From assembly GCF_007922615.2 (NCBI RefSeq), contig NZ_CP042301.2:4696001-4760000 (forward strand): a stretch of DNA of 64,000 nucleotides, given 5' to 3'. The notes below the pieces were generated by a model. It did not search any database. It was not told the DNA's origin and worked only from the letters and a program-made list of their open reading frames with translations. Below are positions 36,715 through 45,426 of the stretch, piece by piece; the stretch's first letter is position 1, and each line of letters opens with the position of its first letter. The DNA is from Nitratireductor mangrovi (GTDB lineage Bacteria; Pseudomonadota; Alphaproteobacteria; Rhizobiales; Rhizobiaceae). A program made the translations under genes and the position numbers.

Positions 36715-38379
36715 ATGGCCAACGCGTCCAACGACCCGATCACGCTCGAAATCATCCAGAGTTCGCTGCAGGCGACGGCCGACGAGATGTTCGCGGTAAT
36801 GAAGAAGACCGCGATGAGCTCGATCATCTACGAGGTGCTCGACATGGGCACCGGCATCACCGACGCCAAGGGTGCGCTTGCCTCCTCTGGAGCCGGCATT
36901 CCGGCCTTCATCGGCGTGCTCGACAAGGCGGTGAAGGTGATCGTGGAGAAGTTCTCCAGGGAAGGCGACATCGAGCCGGGCGACGTCTTCGCCACCAACG
37001 ATCCCTACTACGGCGGGGTCACCCATCTGAACGACATCGTCGTCGCCATGCCGGTCTTCGCAGGCGGCCGCATCATCGCCTGGACCGCCAACATCGCCCA
37101 CAACTCGGACGTGGGCGGCATGGCGCCGGGCTCGTTGACGGGCGAGGCGACCGAGATTTTTCAGGAAGGCTTGCGCCTGCCGGCGATCAAGGTGATCTCG
37201 AAGGGCGAGACGATCCGCCCGGTGATGGACATCATCAAGGTCAACTCACGCATGCCCGACGTGCTCGAAGGGGACGTGTGGGCGGCGATCGCCTCTGTGC
37301 GCATCGGAACCAGGCGCCTGCAGGAGATCGCCGAGAAATACGGCGTCGAGACCTTCGAGAACGCCATGGCCTCGTTCATGGATTTCGGCGAACAGGTATC
37401 GCTCAAGGAGCTCGCCAACCTGCCCAAGGGCACCTTCGAGCTCTCCGAGGAGCAGGATGACGGGCGTTTCTTCAACGTGAAGATCACGATCGCCGACGAT
37501 GCGTTCACGGTCGACCTGCGCGACAATCCCGACCAGTCGAACAATCCGGTCAACACCAGCCGCGACGGCGTCATGGTCGCCGCGCAGATGATCTTCAAGT
37601 CGCTGACCGATCCCTATTCGCCGGCCAATGAAGGTTCGTTCCGGCCGATCCGGCTGCTCACCCGCGAGGGCTCCGTCTTCCATGCGAAGGAACCGGCGCC
37701 GATCGGCTTTTATTACGAGATCGAGCTCCGGGTATACGACATCATGTGGCGCTGCCTGGCGCCGCACATGCCCGAGCGCCTGGCGTCCGGCCACTTCGCC
37801 TCCGTGTGCGGCACCTTCATCGGCGGCATCCACCCCGACACCGGCCGGCAGTACACCATCATAGAGCCGCAGCTCGGCGGCTGGGGCGCAAGCCGCGGCC
37901 GCGATGGCAACTCCGCCATCTTCTGCGGCTTCCACGGCGAGACCTACAATTGCCCGGCCGAGGTCAACGAGGCCCGCAACGGCCTCTACGTCGACCGCAT
38001 GGAGCTCAACATCGAACCCGGCGGCGAGGGCAAATATCGCGGCGGCCGCGGCATCGTCATGGATTACCGGGTGCGCGCCGACAACGGTTTTCTGACCGCC
38101 GGCTACACCCGCTCGCGTTTCCCGCCCTGGTCGCTCGATGGCGGCATGGAAGGTTCGCCCAACTATGTCGAAGTGATCCGCAAGGACGGCTCGACGGAAA
38201 AATTCTCTTTCGTCTCCGGCCTTACCACACACACCGACGATGTCATCCGGGTCGTCACCGGCAATGGCGGCGGTATCGGCGATCCGAAGCAGCGCGACCC
38301 GGAAGCGGTCGCCGCCGACGTGAAGAACGGCCTGATCACGCCTGAACGCGCGCGTGAAATCTACGGCTACTCAGGCTGA
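36715..38379 (+). CDS. hyuB: Hydantoinase/oxoprolinase B subunit (HyuB), copy 1
   Basis: This encodes 554 residues. Family marks are PITLEIIQSSLQATADEMF, KKTAMSSIIYEVLDMGTGI, FATNDPYYGGVTHLNDIV, TANIAHNSDVGGMAPGS and QLGGWGASRGRDGNSA. AGGAGG sits 6 bases before ATG 36715, just after the hyuA stop. It should form the enzyme complex with HyuA. A second B-type gene at 41442-43016 closely resembles it, especially in the first 170 residues. Confidence 0.93.
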   Translation: MANASNDPITLEIIQSSLQATADEMFAVMKKTAMSSIIYEVLDMGTGITDAKGALASSGAGIPAFIGVLDKAVKVIVEKFSREGDIEPGDVFATNDPYYGGVTHLNDIVVAMPVFAGGRIIAWTANIAHNSDVGGMAPGSLTGEATEIFQEGLRLPAIKVISKGETIRPVMDIIKVNSRMPDVLEGDVWAAIASVRIGTRRLQEIAEKYGVETFENAMASFMDFGEQVSLKELANLPKGTFELSEEQDDGRFFNVKITIADDAFTVDLRDNPDQSNNPVNTSRDGVMVAAQMIFKSLTDPYSPANEGSFRPIRLLTREGSVFHAKEPAPIGFYYEIELRVYDIMWRCLAPHMPERLASGHFASVCGTFIGGIHPDTGRQYTIIEPQLGGWGASRGRDGNSAIFCGFHGETYNCPAEVNEARNGLYVDRMELNIEPGGEGKYRGGRGIVMDYRVRADNGFLTAGYTRSRFPPWSLDGGMEGSPNYVEVIRKDGSTEKFSFVSGLTTHTDDVIRVVTGNGGGIGDPKQRDPEAVAADVKNGLITPERAREIYGYSG

Positions 38380-38399
38380 GCCATTTCGAGGAGGATGAG

Positions 38400-39236
38400 A
38401 TGACGGAAAAACCCCTGAAGATCATGTATTTCAGCCCGATCGCGGGCGACGAGGCGCATGACGCAATCTTTGCCGACATGGCGCGCGACAACAAGCTGCC
38501 CGGCACCGAGGTGCATGTGACCTCGCTGCCGGCAAGCGAAGGCGGCTTCACCCATATCGAGTTCCGCTCCTACGAAGCGATGGTGACGCGCGGCATCGTC
38601 CGCGCCGCCCGCGCCGCTGCGCGGGAGGGCTTCGACGCTTTCGCCATCGGCTGCTTCTACGACACTGCGTTGCACGACGCCCGCGAGGTTTCCGGCGACA
38701 TGATCGTGACCGCTCCTTGCGTTGCTTCCTGCGAGATCGCGGCCAGCCTGTCGAACCGCTTCGGCGTCATCGTCGGCCGCCGCAAATGGGTCCACCAGAT
38801 GCAGTCGACCGTGCACGAGCACGGCCACCGTGACCGCCTTGCCGGTTTCTATCATGTCGAACTTGGCGTGAACGAGTTCCAGGCCGATCACGCCGAGACC
38901 GGCCGCCGCCTGATCGAGGCCGGCCGCAAGGCGGTCGAGGAAGATTTCGCCGAGGCGCTGATCCTTGGCTGCACCATGGAGGTCGGTTTCTACCAGGAGG
39001 TCGAGCGCCGCCTCGGCGTGCCGGTCATAGATCCTTCGATCGCCGCTTTGAAGCGCGCCGAATATGCCGCGATCCTCAAGCGCCAATGCGGCTGGAAGCC
39101 GTCGCGCAAATGGTCCTGCGAGGCGCCTTCCGAGGAAGAGATGGCGCGTTTCGGCGGCTTCGACGACGGCGAGGCCTTCGGCACCCGCGTCATCGTTCCG
39201 GCCGACGAAGCCGGACCTGCCCGCCGCGCCGCGTAA
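38400..39236 (+). CDS. Asp/Glu/hydantoin racemase family protein
   Basis: This encodes 278 residues. Two Cys that act as the acid/base pair in this superfamily are present in AIGCFYDTALHDAREV and LILGCTMEVGF. The order IMYFSPIAGDE, HIEFRSYEA, APCVASCEIAASL fits hydantoin racemase-like proteins. It may racemise the ring carbon of the operon substrate so both enantiomers can be processed. The C-terminal tail of about 40 residues after the core is longer than usual. It lies 20 bases after hyuB within the same gene run. Confidence 0.88.
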   Translation: MTEKPLKIMYFSPIAGDEAHDAIFADMARDNKLPGTEVHVTSLPASEGGFTHIEFRSYEAMVTRGIVRAARAAAREGFDAFAIGCFYDTALHDAREVSGDMIVTAPCVASCEIAASLSNRFGVIVGRRKWVHQMQSTVHEHGHRDRLAGFYHVELGVNEFQADHAETGRRLIEAGRKAVEEDFAEALILGCTMEVGFYQEVERRLGVPVIDPSIAALKRAEYAAILKRQCGWKPSRKWSCEAPSEEEMARFGGFDDGEAFGTRVIVPADEAGPARRAA

Positions 39237-39262
39237 GCGACAACGAACAGACGGAACCGAGA

Positions 39263-40363
39263 ATGTCCACACAGACCGCCGACCGACTGACCCGCCTGCG
39301 GGCAGCCATGAAGGAGGAGGGCGCCGACCTCGTCGCGATCGCCCCCGGCTCGCATATGGACTGGCTGGTGGGCTTCCATCCCCATCCCGACGAGCGGCCT
39401 TGCCTGCTCCTGGTCGGCCGGGAGCGCGAAGCCTTTCTGATGCCGGTGCTCAATGCCGAGGGAACGCGCGAGGAGACAGACATCGCCTTCCACAACTGGG
39501 CCGACGCCGACGGCCCCGACGCGGCTCTTGCGGCCGCGCTGGAAGACGTCGGTGGGCGCGAGGCCAGGAACGTCGTCCTCGACGAGACCATGCGCGCCGA
39601 TTTCGCCCTGCTCCTGCTGGGTGCCCTGCCGGATGCGGCTCACGCCTTCACCGACAGGACGCTCGGACGGCTGCGCATGAGGAAGGACGCCGGCGAGATC
39701 GAGAAGCTGAAGATGAACGCAGCGATCGCCGACCGCGCCATGCAGAAGGCCTTCGCGACCATCCGGCCCGGCATGACCGAGAAGGAGCTTGCGCAGGAGA
39801 TCAAGGACCATTTCGGTTCCGAGGGCGCCGTGCCCGCGTTCTGGATCGTCGGCGGCGGCCCCAACGGCGCCTTCCCGCACCACCAGACCGGCGAGCGCAA
39901 ACTCGGCGAGGGTGACGCCATCGTCATCGACATTGGCGCCCGCAAGGCGGGCTTTCCGAGCGACATCACCCGCATGGCCGCTGTCGGCCGGCCGCCGGAA
40001 GGCTACGGACAAATCCACACGATCGTGGAGAACGCCGTTCAGGCGGCGATGAAGGCGGCCCGCCCCGGTGTCCGGGCCAAGGAGGTCGATGCGGCCGCGC
40101 GCAAGGTGATCGCCGACGCCGGCTATGGCGACTATTTCGTCCACCGCACCGGCCACGGCATGGGCATCGACGGACATGAGCCGCCCTACATCACCGCCAC
40201 CTCAGACACGGTGCTGGAAGAGGGCATGGTGTTTTCGATCGAGCCCGGCATCTACCTTCCCGGCCGCTTCGGCATCCGGCTCGAAGAGATCGTGGTCCTG
40301 CGCGAAGACGGCCCAGAAGTCTTGTCATCGCTGCCGCGCGACCTGCACGTCGCGGCGGGGTGA
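39263..40363 (+). CDS. M24-family metallopeptidase (Xaa-Pro dipeptidase/creatinase fold)
   Basis: This encodes 366 residues with a creatinase-type N-terminal domain and a pita-bread catalytic domain from about residue 145. The five metal ligands appear to be kept: Asp in VIDIG, Asp in SDITRMA, His in HRTGHGMGIDGHE, Glu in SIEPGIYLP and Glu in IRLEEIV. That supports a metal-dependent peptidase rather than creatinase, which lacks metal. It may cleave a linear dipeptide made by the hydantoinase-like enzyme. ATG 39263 is used with a weak purine stretch upstream. Confidence 0.91.
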   Translation: MSTQTADRLTRLRAAMKEEGADLVAIAPGSHMDWLVGFHPHPDERPCLLLVGREREAFLMPVLNAEGTREETDIAFHNWADADGPDAALAAALEDVGGREARNVVLDETMRADFALLLLGALPDAAHAFTDRTLGRLRMRKDAGEIEKLKMNAAIADRAMQKAFATIRPGMTEKELAQEIKDHFGSEGAVPAFWIVGGGPNGAFPHHQTGERKLGEGDAIVIDIGARKAGFPSDITRMAAVGRPPEGYGQIHTIVENAVQAAMKAARPGVRAKEVDAAARKVIADAGYGDYFVHRTGHGMGIDGHEPPYITATSDTVLEEGMVFSIEPGIYLPGRFGIRLEEIVVLREDGPEVLSSLPRDLHVAAG

Positions 40364-40412
40364 CCGGCAAGGCAAACCCGACCGCATCGAACGACCCAAC
40401 GAAGGAAACCCC

Positions 40413-41411
40413 ATGCCGCGTGCCTGGCGAATCCACGACTATTCAGGCTACCAGGGCCTCAGGCTGGAGGACGAGCCGCTCGAGGAGCCGGGCGCCGGCG
40501 AGATCAGGCTCAAGGTCGAGGCCTTCGCCCTGAACTGGGGCGATCAGGACCTGATGAAGGACAATTATTCCTTCAGCTTCCGACACTTTCCCGCCCGCGT
40601 CGGCATCGAGGCGGCCGGTGTCATCGACGCCGTTGGTCCCGGTGTCGAAGCGTTTGACGTCGGCGAGCGGGTTTCGACGCTGCCCTATTTCTATTACGAC
40701 CGCGGCGCCAGCACAGAGTCGCTGGTGATCGACACCCGCTACGTCGCCAAGGCGCCGCCGAACCTCTCCCCGGTCGAATGCGCGTCGATCTGGATGCAGT
40801 ACCTCACCGCTTGGTTCCCGCTTGCCGAGGTGACGCCGGTCGGGCCGGGCAGCCACGTGCTGGTCACCGCGGCGACTGGCACAGCGGGCGCGGCCGCGCT
40901 GGAAATCGGCCGGGCACGCGGCGCGACCATGATCGGCACGACGCGCTTCGAGAGGAATGTCGACTATCTGAAGCGGATGGGCGCCGACCATGTGATCGTT
41001 TCGGGCCGCGACGACGTGGCCGGAATGATCGAGGATGTGACCGGCGGCAAGGGGATCGACGTGGCCTTCGATCCGGTCGGCGCCGGACTGATCTCGCGAT
41101 ACAGTCCCGCGCTGGCGCGCAATGCCCGCATCTATTTCTACGGCACGCTCGACAAGCAGTGGCCGGCGCTGCCCTTCGTCGACATGTTCCAGACGAACGC
41201 GGTGTTCCAGCCCTATTCGGTATTCAACTACGTCGAGGACGAGGCGGCCTGCGCCCGGGGTCGTGAAGCTGTCTACGGAATGCTCCGCGACGGGGTGATC
41301 CGTCCGCAGATCGATCGCGTCTACCCTATGGAAAAATATGTGGAGGCTTTCGATTATCTCAGCCAGCCGCGCAGCACGCACGGCAAGGTGATGATCGAAA
41401 CCGGCCTCTAG
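40413..41411 (+). CDS. MDR-family (zinc-type alcohol dehydrogenase-like) oxidoreductase
   Basis: This encodes 332 residues of the quinone-oxidoreductase-like branch of medium-chain dehydrogenases. It begins MPRAWRIHDYSGYQGLRLEDEPLEEPGAGEI, has FALNWGDQDLM, GIEAAGVIDAVGPGVEAFDVGERV, and the nucleotide-binding stretch VLVTAATGTAGAAALEIGRARGA. The usual zinc-ligand cysteines are absent, so it is probably zinc-free and NADPH-dependent. GAAGGAAA precedes ATG 40413. Its role in the operon may be oxidation or reduction of a product of the ring-opening steps. Confidence 0.91.
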   Translation: MPRAWRIHDYSGYQGLRLEDEPLEEPGAGEIRLKVEAFALNWGDQDLMKDNYSFSFRHFPARVGIEAAGVIDAVGPGVEAFDVGERVSTLPYFYYDRGASTESLVIDTRYVAKAPPNLSPVECASIWMQYLTAWFPLAEVTPVGPGSHVLVTAATGTAGAAALEIGRARGATMIGTTRFERNVDYLKRMGADHVIVSGRDDVAGMIEDVTGGKGIDVAFDPVGAGLISRYSPALARNARIYFYGTLDKQWPALPFVDMFQTNAVFQPYSVFNYVEDEAACARGREAVYGMLRDGVIRPQIDRVYPMEKYVEAFDYLSQPRSTHGKVMIETGL

Positions 41412-41441
41412 CCGGCGTCTCCGTAACCAAGGTCCCAAGCC

Positions 41442-43016
41442 ATGAAACCCGCCAAAGCCGTCGATCCCATCACCGTCTCGGTCATCCAGGCGAGCCTGAT
41501 CGCGGCCGCCGATGAGATGTTCGCGGTGCTGAAGAAGACGGCGATGAGCCCGATCATCTACGAGGTGCTCGACGTCGGTACCGGCATCACCGATCCGCGC
41601 GGCGAACTGGTCTCCTCCGGCGCCGGTATCCCGACCTTCGTAGGCGTGCTCGACAAGGCAGTGAAACGCATCGTCGAACTCAACGGTCTGGAGAACATCC
41701 GCGACGGCGACTGCTTCGTCACCAACGATCCCTATTACGGCGGCGTCACGCATCTGAACGACGTCGTCATCGCACTGCCGGTCTTCGCCGACGGCGAACT
41801 TGTGGCCTGGTCCGCCTCGATCGCGCACTGGAACGACCTTGGCGGCATGACGCCTGGCTCGATGTCGGTCGACGTCACCGAGATTTTCCAGGAAGGTTTG
41901 CGCCTGCCGGCGGTCCGGCTGTTCGAGGACGGGCGCCCCCTGCGCTCGGTCTTTGACATCATCGCCGCCAATTCGCGCCTGCCCGATTTCGTCAACGGTG
42001 ATCTCTGGGCGCAGGTGGCGGCGAGCCGCAAGGCCGAGACCCGCATTCGCCAACTGGTCGAGAGCTACGGTCTCGCCGCCTATCGCGCAGCACTCGTGGA
42101 CCTTTTTGAGGAAGGTGAACGGCGCGGGCTTGCCGGTCTCGCCTCGCTGCCCGAGGGCACCTACGAGATCGAGGAGGAGCAGGATGACGGCGCCTTGTGG
42201 CGGGCCGCGATCACGGTCGCCGGGGATCGTTTCACGGTCGACCTTCGCGGCAACCCGAAGCAGCGCGCCGCGCCTTACAACACCAGCCGCGACGGTGCCG
42301 TCATCTCGGCCCAGATGATCTTCAAGGCGCTCACCGATCCGACGCTTTTCGCCAATGCCGGCTCATTCCGGGCACTGGAGGTGATCACCGAGCGGGGCAC
42401 GATCTTCCATGCCGAAGGCAACGCCCCGCACGGCTATTATTTCGAGACCCGAATCCGCCTCTACGACATGCTCTGGCGCTGCATGGCGAAGGCTTTGCCC
42501 GAGCGACTGCCGGCCGGGCATTTCGGCTCCATCTGCGGCACCGTGATCGCCGGCGATCACCCCGACACGGCGCGCCGCTTCACCATGGTGGAGCCGCAGA
42601 TGGGCGGCTGGGGGGCAACGGCGACCCGCGACGGGCTCGACGCGATGTATTCGGCCAGCCATGGCGAGACCTTCAACTGCCCGGTCGAGATTTGCGAGGC
42701 GCGCTACGGCCTCGACGTCGGCTTCAAGCGCCTGCGCGAAAGCACCGAGGGCAGGGGCCTGCACTCGGGTGGCAAGGGCATGGAGACGAGCTATAGGTTG
42801 CGCGCGCCCGCGATCATGTCGGCCGGCTACAGCCGCGCGCGCCAGCCGGTCTGGGGCGCCAACGGCGGTGACGCCGGCGGTGTCAACGGCCTTTCCGTCA
42901 TCCACACGGACGGCAGCCGCGACGACTACACCTTCGCCAGCGGTGTGAGGCTGGAGCCGGGCGACGAAATTCTCGTCGGGACAGCAAATGGCGGCGGCTG
43001 GGGCAGCGTGTCGTAG
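41442..43016 (+). CDS. Hydantoinase/oxoprolinase B subunit, copy 2
   Basis: This encodes 524 residues, a clear paralogue of the B subunit at 36715-38379: PITVSVIQASLIAAADEMF, KKTAMSPIIYEVLDVGTGI, FVTNDPYYGGVTHLNDVV and QMGGWGATATRDGLDAM. It is shorter and diverges in the C-terminal third. No second A subunit is present, so it may share HyuA with copy 1 and change substrate range, or partner an A subunit elsewhere. It is the last gene of the run; a large hairpin lies 94 bases beyond its stop. Confidence 0.92.
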   Translation: MKPAKAVDPITVSVIQASLIAAADEMFAVLKKTAMSPIIYEVLDVGTGITDPRGELVSSGAGIPTFVGVLDKAVKRIVELNGLENIRDGDCFVTNDPYYGGVTHLNDVVIALPVFADGELVAWSASIAHWNDLGGMTPGSMSVDVTEIFQEGLRLPAVRLFEDGRPLRSVFDIIAANSRLPDFVNGDLWAQVAASRKAETRIRQLVESYGLAAYRAALVDLFEEGERRGLAGLASLPEGTYEIEEEQDDGALWRAAITVAGDRFTVDLRGNPKQRAAPYNTSRDGAVISAQMIFKALTDPTLFANAGSFRALEVITERGTIFHAEGNAPHGYYFETRIRLYDMLWRCMAKALPERLPAGHFGSICGTVIAGDHPDTARRFTMVEPQMGGWGATATRDGLDAMYSASHGETFNCPVEICEARYGLDVGFKRLRESTEGRGLHSGGKGMETSYRLRAPAIMSAGYSRARQPVWGANGGDAGGVNGLSVIHTDGSRDDYTFASGVRLEPGDEILVGTANGGGWGSVS

Positions 43017-43109
43017 CTTCGCCGCGACGTTTCTGCTGTTGGCGGCTCGGCCCTGATCCGACCGCACACCATCCTCAGAGCTGCGTATCCATGGCGGCGA
43101 TCTGTCGGA

Positions 43110-43143
43110 GTCGGAGCTGGCCACATGCTGTGGCCGCTCCGAC
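43110..43143. other. Long, nearly perfect hairpin between the hydantoinase run and the ABC exporter
   Basis: GTCGGAGC (43110-43117) pairs with GCTCCGAC (43136-43143) and GGCCACA (43119-43125) with TGTGGCC (43129-43135). The 15-bp stem has one bulged T and a three-base loop. No T-tract follows on either strand. It could end or process the hydantoinase transcript, or be a protein-binding site 113 bases before the exporter gene. Confidence 0.55.
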
Positions 43144-43255
43144 CTGCCCATTCGGCTGGTTTATGCCGGCGTCTGTCAACGCCATGTCAGCATCGCTTTC
43201 CGCAGGCCCTTTCCGGGCCTGACTTTTGCCGGCACTTCCGCTATCCGGGGCTCCC

Positions 43256-44182
43256 ATGTCGCCGATCATCTCCGTATCGAACCTTACCAAGAGCTACGCG
43301 TCCGGTTTCCAGGCGCTCAAGGGCGTCGACCTGGATGTGCGCCGCGGCGAGATTTTCGCTCTGCTCGGGCCCAACGGCGCCGGCAAGACCACACTGATCT
43401 CGATCATCTGCGGCATCGTCAATCGCACGTCCGGCGACATCACGGTCGATGGCCACGATATCCTGAAAGATTATCGCAAGGCGCGTTCGCTCATAGGACT
43501 GGTTCCGCAGGAACTCACCACCGACGCCTTCGAAAGCGTCTGGGCGACGGTGTCCTTCACGCGCGGTCTGTTCGGCAAGGCGCCTGACCCGGCCTATCTG
43601 GAAAAGGTACTTCGCACGCTGTCGCTGTGGGACAAGCGTGACGAAAAGATCATGGCGCTGTCGGGCGGCATGAAGCGTCGCCTGCTGATCGCGAAGGCGC
43701 TGTCGCACGAGCCGAAGATCTTGTTCCTCGACGAGCCGACTGCCGGCGTCGACGTCGAACTCCGGCGCGACATGTGGCAGATGGTGCGCGGGCTGAAGGA
43801 TTCCGGCGTCACCATCATCCTCACGACGCATTATATCGAGGAGGCCGAGGAGATGGCCGACCGCGTCGGCGTGATCAGCGAGGGCCACATCATCCTGGTC
43901 GAGGACAAGGCCGAACTTATGCGCAAGCTCGGCCGCAAGGAGATGCGGCTCCAACTCCGAAATCCTCTCTCCGAAATTCCCCGTAGTCTCGACAACTACG
44001 ACCTCGCCATCTCCGACGACGGCAACACGCTGATCTACAGCTACGACACGCAAGCCGAGCGGACCGGTATCACGCGTTTGCTGAAGGATCTCGACGCTGC
44101 CGAAATCCGCTTCGGCGATCTCGATACCAGGCAAAGCTCGCTGGAAGAGATTTTCGTCAGCCTGGTGAGGAACGGCAAATGA
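43256..44182 (+). CDS. ABC-2 type exporter ATPase
   Basis: This encodes 308 residues with Walker [11 protein letters not shown]-loop [16 protein letters not shown], signature SGGMKRR, Walker [13 protein letters not shown], and [18 protein letters not shown]. The C-terminal 80 residues form the regulatory tail typical of YadG/DrrA-like ATPases. ATG 43256 follows GGGG; an in-frame TTG 10 codons earlier is less likely. With the permease overlapping its stop it makes a two-gene exporter. The substrate is unknown; such pairs export lipids, polysaccharides or small toxic molecules. Confidence 0.94.
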   Translation: MSPIISVSNLTKSYASGFQALKGVDLDVRRGEIFALLGPNGAGKTTLISIICGIVNRTSGDITVDGHDILKDYRKARSLIGLVPQELTTDAFESVWATVSFTRGLFGKAPDPAYLEKVLRTLSLWDKRDEKIMALSGGMKRRLLIAKALSHEPKILFLDEPTAGVDVELRRDMWQMVRGLKDSGVTIILTTHYIEEAEEMADRVGVISEGHIILVEDKAELMRKLGRKEMRLQLRNPLSEIPRSLDNYDLAISDDGNTLIYSYDTQAERTGITRLLKDLDAAEIRFGDLDTRQSSLEEIFVSLVRNGK

Positions 44183-44940
44183 ACCTCCACGGCATCTGGG
44201 CGATCTATCGTCAGGAAATGGCGCGTACGTTCCGAACGTTGCTCCAGAGCATCGTTTCGCCGGTCATTTCGACCTCTCTCTATTTCGTTGTCTTCGGCGC
44301 CGCGATCGGCTCGCGCATCGAGGAAATCGGTGGGGTGAGCTACGGCGCCTTCATCGTGCCCGGACTGATCATGCTTTCGCTCCTGACCCAGAGCATCTCC
44401 AACGCATCCTTCGGCATCTATTTCCCGAAGTTCACCGGCACGATCTACGAAATCCTCTCGGCGCCCATTTCCCATTTCGAGATCGTTGTCGCCTATGTCG
44501 GGGCCGCCGCCACTAAGTCGATCATCCTGGGCGCCATCATCCTTGCCACGGCGGGCCTTTTCGTACCGTTGCGCATCGAGCATCCGCTGGTGATGATCCT
44601 GTTCCTGGTGTTGACCGCCTGCACCTTCAGCCTGTTCGGCTTCATCATCGGCATCTGGGCTGACGGCTTCGAGAAGCTGCAACTGGTTCCGCTGCTGATC
44701 GTCACGCCGCTGACGTTCCTCGGCGGTTCGTTCTATTCGATCGACATGCTGCCGCCGCTCTGGCGCACGGTGACCCTGTTCAACCCGGTCGTCTATCTGG
44801 TCAGCGGGTTTCGCTGGAGCTTCTACGGCGAGGCGGATGTCGGCGTCGGCATCAGCTTTGGCATGACGCTGGTCTTTCTGCTCATTTGCCTCGGCATCGT
44901 CTCCTGGATATTCCGCACCGGCTATCGCCTGAAGGCATGA
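44179..44940 (+). CDS. ABC-2 type exporter permease
   Basis: This encodes 253 residues with six hydrophobic spans in the ABC-2 pattern: an amphipathic start ([24 protein letters not shown]), [30 protein letters not shown], and the late motif [42 protein letters not shown]. It resembles YadH-like permeases. The start overlaps the ATPase stop by 4 bases. A short imperfectly terminator-like hairpin follows at 45008-45026. Confidence 0.94.
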   Translation: MNLHGIWAIYRQEMARTFRTLLQSIVSPVISTSLYFVVFGAAIGSRIEEIGGVSYGAFIVPGLIMLSLLTQSISNASFGIYFPKFTGTIYEILSAPISHFEIVVAYVGAAATKSIILGAIILATAGLFVPLRIEHPLVMILFLVLTACTFSLFGFIIGIWADGFEKLQLVPLLIVTPLTFLGGSFYSIDMLPPLWRTVTLFNPVVYLVSGFRWSFYGEADVGVGISFGMTLVFLLICLGIVSWIFRTGYRLKA

Positions 44941-45007
44941 CTCCCTGAACTGTTCTCGACGCCGCTAACTTTCCCGAAAGGTTCCGACCCTCAAGCTCGG
45001 GCCATCG

Positions 45008-45030
45008 GTCGCGAGCGATTCGCGACGTTT
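45008..45030 (+). terminator. Weak terminator-like hairpin after the exporter pair
   Basis: GTCGCGA (45008-45014) pairs with TCGCGAC (45020-45026) around GCGAT, followed by GTTT. The stem is perfect but short and the T-run is only three bases, so termination would be inefficient. Confidence 0.35.
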
Positions 45031-45120
45031 CGAATGCCGGAACAGTGCAGCAAAGTGGACTGCTGCACTGCCTCGACGCCTGAGTGGTGTCGGCCCGGCC
45101 AGTACGAGGGGAGACTTGGC

Positions 45121-45426
45121 GTGAAGGCGTTTTGGTACGGGGATGGAGAGGCCGCAGATGCGGCGCGTGTGGTGGCGTTTCCGCTCTGGCGGCGAGCAGG
45201 CGAAGTGGATGCGGCGGCGCGTGCACTTGCCGGCATCAGCAATGTCGATGCCCGCGACGAGTTCCGGCACGGGCTCGCGGCGCGCTTCTTCGGCGAGCTT
45301 GAAAAGCTCGGCCTCTGCGAGAGCGAGCAGGATGAGGAGGTTGGCGCCTTTTTCTACGAGGTCGAACTGGCGCTGCAGACTTTGTTCGAGGAGGCCCTTG
45401 CCGAGGTGACCACCGGCATCGGCTGA
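45121..45426 (+). CDS. Small DUF6074-like protein
   Basis: This encodes 101 residues from GTG 45121, which has GAGGGGAG 7 bases upstream. The sequence has the pattern ARVVAFPLWRRAGEVDAAARAL, FRHGLAARFFGELEKLGL and EQDEEVGAFFYEVELALQ. This resembles small rhizobial proteins grouped as DUF6074; the assignment is from memory of the pattern only. It has no membrane segment or known catalytic motif. It stands alone between the exporter and flagellin genes. The function is unknown. Confidence 0.65.
   Translation: MKAFWYGDGEAADAARVVAFPLWRRAGEVDAAARALAGISNVDARDEFRHGLAARFFGELEKLGLCESEQDEEVGAFFYEVELALQTLFEEALAEVTTGIG

Noticed and set aside
33000..43000. Horizontally acquired island around the hydantoinase genes
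   Set aside because: Base composition and codon style look like the neighbours, and no integrase, tRNA or direct-repeat boundary is visible.
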